Origin: an uncultured Eubacteriales bacterium
Lineage (GTDB): Bacteria; Bacillota; Clostridia; Oscillospirales; CAG-272
Length of the DNA: 37,675 nt
Assembly (NCBI GenBank): GCA_905210485.1
Contig: CAJLXA010000015.1
Coordinates: forward strand, 1-37,675
Direction: 5' to 3'
Part shown: piece by piece, positions 33,643 through 37,675 of the stretch
How the letters are laid out: each line of letters starts with the position of its first letter
Position numbering within the stretch: position 1 is the first letter of the stretch
Made by a program: the position numbers and the translations under genes
Notes under the pieces: generated by a model
Told to the model about the DNA's origin: nothing
Seen by the model: the letters and a program-made list of their open reading frames with translations, nothing else
Databases searched by the model: none

Positions 33643-35214
33643 ATGGATTTCAGCAAAATGACACTTCGTGAAAAAGTCTTTCAGACCATTATCGCTCCTT
33701 CCCGCTGTCTGAAGCAAGCCGGCAGCATCGAAGAATTTTTTAAAAAATACCCTGTAGGCGGCATTTATTATGCCAAACATTGCGGTGCTCCCGATCTTGC
33801 CGCATTGATGGAAAGCGGTACGGCAGGCGACGAACGCGAATACATTCTCGCATGCAAAAAAGCCTCCCGCTACCCCCTCATCGTTTGTGCAGACAGTGCA
33901 AACATCGATGACGACGGACTGGATCTTTCCTGCTTCTCAGCACTCGGCGCTACGCGTGACGAAGACCTTGCCTACCGTCTCGGTCGTGCGCGCGGTATGC
34001 AGATGAACTATAACCACATAGACTGGATCCTCGGCCCCTGTATCGACCTCAACAAAAACCGCATAAATGCCACGATCTCTTCTTCCATGACCGATGATCC
34101 GATTCTGAACGGTAAGATCTACAGTGCCGTTGTTCGCGGTATTCAGGACGAACATGTCGCCGCCACTGTCAAGCACTTCCCCGGTCTTGGTACCTACCAT
34201 GTCAATTTCCATCACGGTCCGGGCAAGAATACCATGAATTTTGATGAATGGCTCGGTTCGTACGGCTACTCCTATCTGGAATGTTTCAAGGCAGACGCGC
34301 AGGTCGTCATGACCTCGCACCTTTCGCTTCCTGCCTATGCTCCCGATGGTGAAGACGGACTCCCCCCCATCTGCACATACTCGAAAAAACTGACAATCGA
34401 ACTTCTGAAAGAAAAGCTCGGGTTCAAAGGCGCTGTGGTTACCGACGCACTTTGCATGGGCGGTCAGGCCAGCGGCGACCAGGTCGTCGACGCCGTCAAT
34501 GCCTTTATTCACGGCGCGGACTTTCTTCTGTGGCCGCCTATGGAAGCGGGCGAACGCATTACTGAAATGCTTGAAAAAGGTGAAATCCCGATGTCCCGTC
34601 TTGAGGATGCTCTGTCACGCATTGAGCGCGTGCGTAAATTCCTCGGCATCATGGATCACGACCGCGTTGAAATGCCTGTTGACAAGAAATTTGTCGACGA
34701 CACGTTCCGCGAAATTTCCCGACGCGGTCTTGAACTTGTACGCAACAAGAACAATGTCTTCCCGCTCGACCGTAATAAATACAAGAAGATTCTTCTTATC
34801 GGCAACGCTCCCGACGAAGATGCGTTCAAGAAAATCGAACCTATGGCGGATCTGTTGCGCGAAAAAGGATTTGAAGTCAAATTCCAGCGTTATCTGCTTT
34901 CATGTTGGGAAGACGTAGTCATTCCGATGTATAAAGATTTTGATCTTGTCATACAAATCATCAATGTGCCTTTCACCGTCGGCTGTTTCCCCGATTGTTC
35001 CTCCACAACATGGGCATTCCATCTCGTGAAAAAGGAAAAGCGCGCCATTGTCAACTTCTCAAGTCCGTATTTTGCCGACGACTACTATCCCGACGACCCC
35101 GAATTTATCACGGCTCATCAGGCACCGAATCCCGTAGTGCTCCGCGATGTGGTGAATGCCATGGTCGGAGAGATTCCTTTCGAGGGCAAGTCCCCCGTCA
35201 AACTTGATTGCTGA
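33643..35214 (+). CDS. Glycoside hydrolase family 3, beta-N-acetylhexosaminidase-like
   Basis: A 523-residue enzyme without signal peptide, so cytosolic. The N-terminal TIM barrel carries KHFPGLG from residue 177 and the nucleophile Asp268 in GAVVTDALCMGG. These are the marks of GH3 NagZ/hexosaminidase relatives, which cleave beta-GlcNAc from muropeptides or chitosugars. The NagZ D-x-x-x-D-S-H acid-base loop is not conserved; the matching position reads YHVNFHHGPG. A C-terminal alpha/beta domain at about 365-523 makes it a two-domain form. GAGG lies eight bases before the ATG. The divergent AraC-type gene probably controls it. The exact sugar is not determined by the sequence. Confidence 0.9.
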   Translation: MDFSKMTLREKVFQTIIAPSRCLKQAGSIEEFFKKYPVGGIYYAKHCGAPDLAALMESGTAGDEREYILACKKASRYPLIVCADSANIDDDGLDLSCFSALGATRDEDLAYRLGRARGMQMNYNHIDWILGPCIDLNKNRINATISSSMTDDPILNGKIYSAVVRGIQDEHVAATVKHFPGLGTYHVNFHHGPGKNTMNFDEWLGSYGYSYLECFKADAQVVMTSHLSLPAYAPDGEDGLPPICTYSKKLTIELLKEKLGFKGAVVTDALCMGGQASGDQVVDAVNAFIHGADFLLWPPMEAGERITEMLEKGEIPMSRLEDALSRIERVRKFLGIMDHDRVEMPVDKKFVDDTFREISRRGLELVRNKNNVFPLDRNKYKKILLIGNAPDEDAFKKIEPMADLLREKGFEVKFQRYLLSCWEDVVIPMYKDFDLVIQIINVPFTVGCFPDCSSTTWAFHLVKKEKRAIVNFSSPYFADDYYPDDPEFITAHQAPNPVVLRDVVNAMVGEIPFEGKSPVKLDC

Positions 35215-35260
35215 TCCCGTAAAACCGCCAAAATCATCCCGCAAAGCAAAGGTTTACATG

Positions 35261-35294
35261 AAAAACCGACGGAAGTTTTTCCGTCGGTTTTTAT
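35261..35294. terminator. Bidirectional terminator after GH3 gene
   Basis: AAAAACCGACGGAA and TTCCGTCGGTTTTT form a perfect stem with a GTTT loop. It can end both the GH3 transcript (+) and the acetyltransferase transcript (-). Confidence 0.9.
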
Positions 35295-35315
35295 ATTGCC
35301 AAACCGGAACGCAGA

Positions 35316-35397
35316 AAATCCGAACAACGCCGTTCCGACGGAATTGTCCGGATTTTTATTTGTGTGTACGACAGCATCCCGTTTTCGGGATGCGTCG
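35316..35397. other. Two further hairpins in the convergent intergenic region
   Basis: AAATCCGAACAA pairs with TTGTCCGGATTT (one mismatch) over 35317-35357, followed by T-rich sequence on the plus strand. CGAC-A-GCATCCCG pairs with CGGGATGC-GTCG over 35369-35397 with one bulged A. They may be backup terminators or part of a structured RNA. No gene is called here. Confidence 0.5.
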
Positions 35398-35452
35398 GAC
35401 GATAAGTATTTTTGCAACGTGCATTGTATCGGCTTGTCATATGGTAACTTCA

Positions 35453-35923
35453 TTAAGGCCGTAAATCCAAATTTGTCTGCTTCTCCATCACATAATTCAC
35501 GAGAGCGATTCCCTGTCGTATGACGGTCTGCTCCCTCACAATACGATAACCCCGGTGAATAAAAAACGGCTTTGCAGTGACGGAGGCATGCGTGGTAATC
35601 AGTTTTCCATTCGCGAACCGTTCCAACTTATCACAAATCGCAGATGCGATGCCTCTTCCCTGATAATCTTTGTGAACATAAAGTCTGTTCAAATAGCCGG
35701 TTTCATCCATATCTCCAAAGCCGACGATTTTTTCATTTTCCACTGCAACAATTGTCTCGTTTTGCAGAAATGATTGATTCCATACGTGCGAATCTATCGT
35801 TCCGGTGGCCCATGCATTCAACTGCGCGGGGCTGTAATCCCTTGCGTTTACACTGTGAACGGTTTGGTAGAATAACTCTGCCAACTGCCCGCAGTCGGAT
35901 GCTCTGTATTCACGAAGCCTCAT
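35453..35923 (-). CDS. GNAT-family N-acetyltransferase
   Basis: A 156-residue GNAT enzyme, probably using acetyl-CoA. Motif A is clear: LYVHKDYQGRGIASAICDKL with the Q-x-x-G-x-A loop that binds the pyrophosphate. The start, AELFYQTVHSVNARDYSPAQ, resembles the YafP-type group of single-domain acetyltransferases. The C-terminal FFIHRGYRIV strand is also typical. The substrate is unknown. AAAGGA lies eight bases before the ATG. It stands alone and converges on the GH3 gene. Confidence 0.92.
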   Translation of the reverse strand: MRLREYRASDCGQLAELFYQTVHSVNARDYSPAQLNAWATGTIDSHVWNQSFLQNETIVAVENEKIVGFGDMDETGYLNRLYVHKDYQGRGIASAICDKLERFANGKLITTHASVTAKPFFIHRGYRIVREQTVIRQGIALVNYVMEKQTNLDLRP

Positions 35924-35953
35924 TTTTCAGTCCTTTGCTCATTGTAATTTGTC

Positions 35954-35980
35954 TTTATATCATATCTCTGCTTTTTGCAA
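35954..35980 (-). promoter_or_regulatory. Weak promoter candidate of the acetyltransferase
   Basis: On the minus strand, TTGCAA (35975-35980) and TATAAA (35954-35959) are only 15 bases apart, so the assignment is tentative. Confidence 0.4.
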
Positions 35981-35997
35981 CACTTCGCACCGCCGTA

Positions 35998-36040
35998 GAA
36001 AAATAGCGGTCTATAAGAAAAGACTTATAGACCGCTATAT
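35998..36040 (-). terminator. Terminator after the CAU tRNA
   Basis: ATAGCGGTCTATAAG and CTTATAGACCGCTAT form a perfect 15-bp stem, followed on the minus strand by TTTTTC. It starts three bases after the tRNA CCA. Confidence 0.92.
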
Positions 36041-36041
36041 C

Positions 36042-36118
36042 TGGTGGGCCATCAAGGACTCGAACCTGGGACCGACCGGTTATGAGCCGGTTGCTCTAAC
36101 CAACTGCGCTAATGGCCC
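36042..36118 (-). tRNA. tRNA with anticodon CAU (Ile2 or elongator Met)
   Basis: A 77-base cloverleaf with encoded CCA. The acceptor is GGGCCAT, the anticodon stem ACCGG/CCGGT and the loop CTCATAA, so the anticodon is CAU. C4-G69 and C5-G68 pairs in the acceptor match what TilS (lysidine synthase) recognises in tRNA-Ile2, so Ile2 is favoured; elongator Met remains possible. The D stem (GCGC/GAGC) and T stem (CCAGG/CCTTG) each have one mismatch. Confidence 0.93.
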
Positions 36119-36130
36119 GTAAACAGATAT

Positions 36131-36139
36131 ATTATAGCA
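36131..36139 (-). promoter_or_regulatory. Extended -10 element for the CAU tRNA
   Basis: On the minus strand TGCTATAAT lies just upstream of the tRNA. It is an extended -10 (TGnTATAAT), and no good -35 is visible. Confidence 0.6.
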
Positions 36140-36272
36140 GAAATATATGAACAAATTTATATATAATTATGAACAAATAAAGAACAATTGGGTTTTTAAA
36201 ATTGCACCTCAAAAACAGGAGAATATTCCCGCAGAATTTGATTTTTTGCCTTATGTTTATGCAAAATGCGGA

Positions 36273-36301
36273 TAGACTTTTTCACGTTTACGGTGTATAA
36301 T
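36273..36301 (+). promoter_or_regulatory. Promoter of the LysR-type regulator
   Basis: TAGACT (36273-36278) and TATAAT (36296-36301) have a 17-base spacer, about 32 bases before the TTG start. Confidence 0.7.
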
Positions 36302-36333
36302 GAAAATAACAACCGAATCGGAGGTGTTTTCCC

Positions 36334-37260
36334 TTGAATCTGCAATATATGAAATATGCCATTGAAGTTGCCGCCGCCGGTTCGGCCAACAAGGCCGCGG
36401 AGAAATTGTATATTGATCCGCCGAATCTCGGACGCGCCATTAAAGAACTGGAAGCCTCCATCGGCGTCACCATTTTTGAGCGTTCCGCCAAGGGCATGAA
36501 ACCGACGCCGGACGGCGAAATTTTTCTGCAACACGCCAGAACTATCCTCGGACAGGTTGAGGCTTTGGAAAATATGTTCCGCAGTGACGCCTCTCACAAA
36601 AAGCATTTTTCCGTATCCGTTCCCCGCGCCAGTTATATTTCCGAAGCGTTCGCGGCTTTTTCACGCCGCCTTTCCGCCGAAAACGAAGTGGAAGTCTTTT
36701 ATAAAGAGACCAATGCGGCGCGCGTCATACGGAACATTCTGCAGAACGACTACAAATTGGGAATTGTCCGTTACGCCGAAAACTACGATAAATATTATAA
36801 AGATATGCTGACGGAAAAAGGACTGTCCTTTGAACTTGTCGCCGAATTCCGTTATGTCCTTCTGATGAGCGCCGATTCTCCGCTTGCAACAAAAGAAAAG
36901 ATCACCTATGCCGATCTTAAACAGCATATCGAGATTGCCCATGCCGACCCCTATGTTCCCTCCCTGCCTTTTATGGAGGTGAAAAAAGAAGAACTTCCCG
37001 ATATTGGACGACGCATCTTTGTCTTTGAACGCGGCAGTCAGTTTGATCTCCTCTCCCGCAATCCCGATACATTTATGTGGGTCTCCCCCGTTCCCCGGGA
37101 TCTTCTTCAGCGTTATCATCTTGTACAGCGCGCGTCCGATGAAAATATGCGTGTTTACAAAGATATGATGATCCACCGTGCCGACTATAAACTGTCCGAT
37201 CTTGACCGGGCCTTTATTACCGAACTTTGCCGTGCAAAGCGCGAAGTCCTCGGCTCCTGA
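36334..37260 (+). CDS. LysR-family transcription regulator
   Basis: A 308-residue regulator of normal length. The N-terminal winged helix-turn-helix (YMKYAIEVAAAGSANKAAEK, RAIKELEASIGVTIFERSAKG) is followed by a linker helix (IFLQHARTILGQVEALEN) and a periplasmic-binding-like effector domain. The start is TTG at 36334: GGAGG lies nine bases upstream and the residues after it match the usual LysR opening. The first in-frame ATG comes five codons later. No divergent target gene is adjacent: the CAU tRNA is on the other side and rex follows, so the regulon is unknown. A hairpin terminator separates it from rex. Confidence 0.92.
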   Translation: MNLQYMKYAIEVAAAGSANKAAEKLYIDPPNLGRAIKELEASIGVTIFERSAKGMKPTPDGEIFLQHARTILGQVEALENMFRSDASHKKHFSVSVPRASYISEAFAAFSRRLSAENEVEVFYKETNAARVIRNILQNDYKLGIVRYAENYDKYYKDMLTEKGLSFELVAEFRYVLLMSADSPLATKEKITYADLKQHIEIAHADPYVPSLPFMEVKKEELPDIGRRIFVFERGSQFDLLSRNPDTFMWVSPVPRDLLQRYHLVQRASDENMRVYKDMMIHRADYKLSDLDRAFITELCRAKREVLGS

Positions 37261-37269
37261 CCTCCGCCG

Positions 37270-37297
37270 CAGCCGCTGTCCGCAACGGCTGTTTTTT
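37270..37297 (+). terminator. Terminator after the LysR-type gene
   Basis: CAGCCG pairs with CGGCTG, with an inner TG/CA pair and a TCCG loop, followed by TTTTTT. Confidence 0.78.
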
Positions 37298-37392
37298 CAC
37301 ATAAAATGCGTTCTCTCTTTATTCGATACAGAGTATATTGATATGTGCAATACCGATATGTAAAATTCGCAATTCCCAAACCGCTTCGAATG

Positions 37393-37408
37393 TGTTAAAA
37401 TTTTAACA
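37393..37408. promoter_or_regulatory. Rex operator upstream of rex
   Basis: TGTTAAAATTTTAACA is a perfect 16-bp palindrome matching the clostridial Rex core TGTTAA-N4-TTAACA. It lies 30 bases before the rex start and overlaps a likely -10 (TAAAAT), so Rex probably represses its own gene when NADH is low. Confidence 0.82.
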
Positions 37409-37438
37409 GTCAAAGAAATCGAGCAAAGGAGACGTCGC

Positions 37439-37675
37439 ATGAAAGCAAATAACCTTTCGCGGGCAACGATGGGCAGACTGCCGACGTATCTTCTGTTTGT
37501 CCGCGGACTGCCAAAGGATACGCGGACCATTTCGGCGACAAAGATCGCAAAGGGTCTCGGTCTCGGCGAGGTGCAGGTCAGGAAAGATTTTTCCGCCGTA
37601 TGCGGCGCCGGAAAACCAAAGATCGGATACGATCGAAAAGCATTGGAGGCAAGCATTGCGGCGGCTCTCGGAAGC
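37439..37675 (+). CDS. rex: Redox-sensing repressor Rex (3' end outside window)
   Basis: The first 79 residues of Rex, a dimeric repressor that senses NADH/NAD+ and controls fermentation genes. The visible part is the N-terminal winged helix domain: SRATMGRLPTYLLFVRGL, TISATKIAKGLGLGEVQVRK and DFSAVCGAGKPKIGYD. The last segment varies from the more common DLSYFGEFGKRGVGY but keeps the G-K/R-x-x-x-GY pattern. AAAGGAG seven bases before the ATG supports the start. The Rossmann NADH domain lies beyond the window. Confidence 0.93.
   Translation, partial: MKANNLSRATMGRLPTYLLFVRGLPKDTRTISATKIAKGLGLGEVQVRKDFSAVCGAGKPKIGYDRKALEASIAAALGS

Noticed and set aside
35118..35453. A 111-codon minus-strand open frame starting at the acetyltransferase stop (TAATG)
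   Set aside because: The junction looks coupled, but the frame runs through three hairpins including a bidirectional terminator and into the antisense of the GH3 gene. No family was recognised.
1..37675. Prophage, insertion sequence or integrative element
   Set aside because: No transposase, integrase, terminase, terminal repeat pair or tRNA-derived attachment duplication was seen on either strand.

Overview
The window looks like chromosomal DNA of a gut-type Clostridia (Firmicutes) bacterium. The evidence is strong AAAGGAG-type ribosome binding sites, sigma-A promoters close to TTGACA-17-TATAAT, T-tailed hairpin terminators, a Rex repressor with a clostridial-type Rex operator, Opp/Dpp transport genes, and giant lipoproteins built from Ig-like, BspA-type leucine-rich and InlB-type repeats. 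A Christensenellales- or Oscillospirales-like genome is my guess; no rRNA is present to settle it.

The left 26.5 kb is one minus-strand gene train that reads from a consensus promoter at 26508-26536 out past base 1. In transcription order it encodes: an InlB-repeat lipoprotein; an oversized family 5 solute-binding lipoprotein; the permeases OppB and OppC; the ATPases OppD and OppF; an 83-residue one-helix membrane protein; a 2533-residue subtilisin-like protease fused to a long leucine-rich repeat array; two related lipoproteins of 765 and 809 residues; a 1466-residue lipoprotein made of repeated Ig-like modules; and a lipoprotein of 77-residue tandem repeats cut by the window edge. From oppB to the small protein, junctions overlap by 4 bases or are separated by 2-5 bases. 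The protease and the 765-residue lipoprotein also overlap by 4 bases. The longest gap inside the train is 88 bases, and two gaps hold strong hairpins without T-tails. I read this as a surface system that binds or degrades protein outside the cell and imports the peptides. The combination is the best candidate here for an undescribed system.

The stretch 26308-27189 holds the promoter and structured leader of that train, a roughly 370-base AT-rich stretch with nothing recognised, and a tRNA-Arg(CCG) gene with its own promoter and terminator.

The right 10.5 kb is ordinary chromosome with short units: a KDG-kinase-type sugar kinase (+), a small zinc-ribbon membrane protein (-), an alpha/beta hydrolase plus a membrane-tethered metallo-beta-lactamase-fold protein (+), a membrane glycosyltransferase (-), an AraC-type regulator (-) divergent from a family 3 glycosidase (+), a GNAT acetyltransferase (-), a CAU tRNA (-), a LysR-type regulator (+) and the 5' end of rex (+).

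All functional calls come from reading motifs by eye; no database search was run. Long open frames opposite the big lipoprotein genes are treated as shadows.
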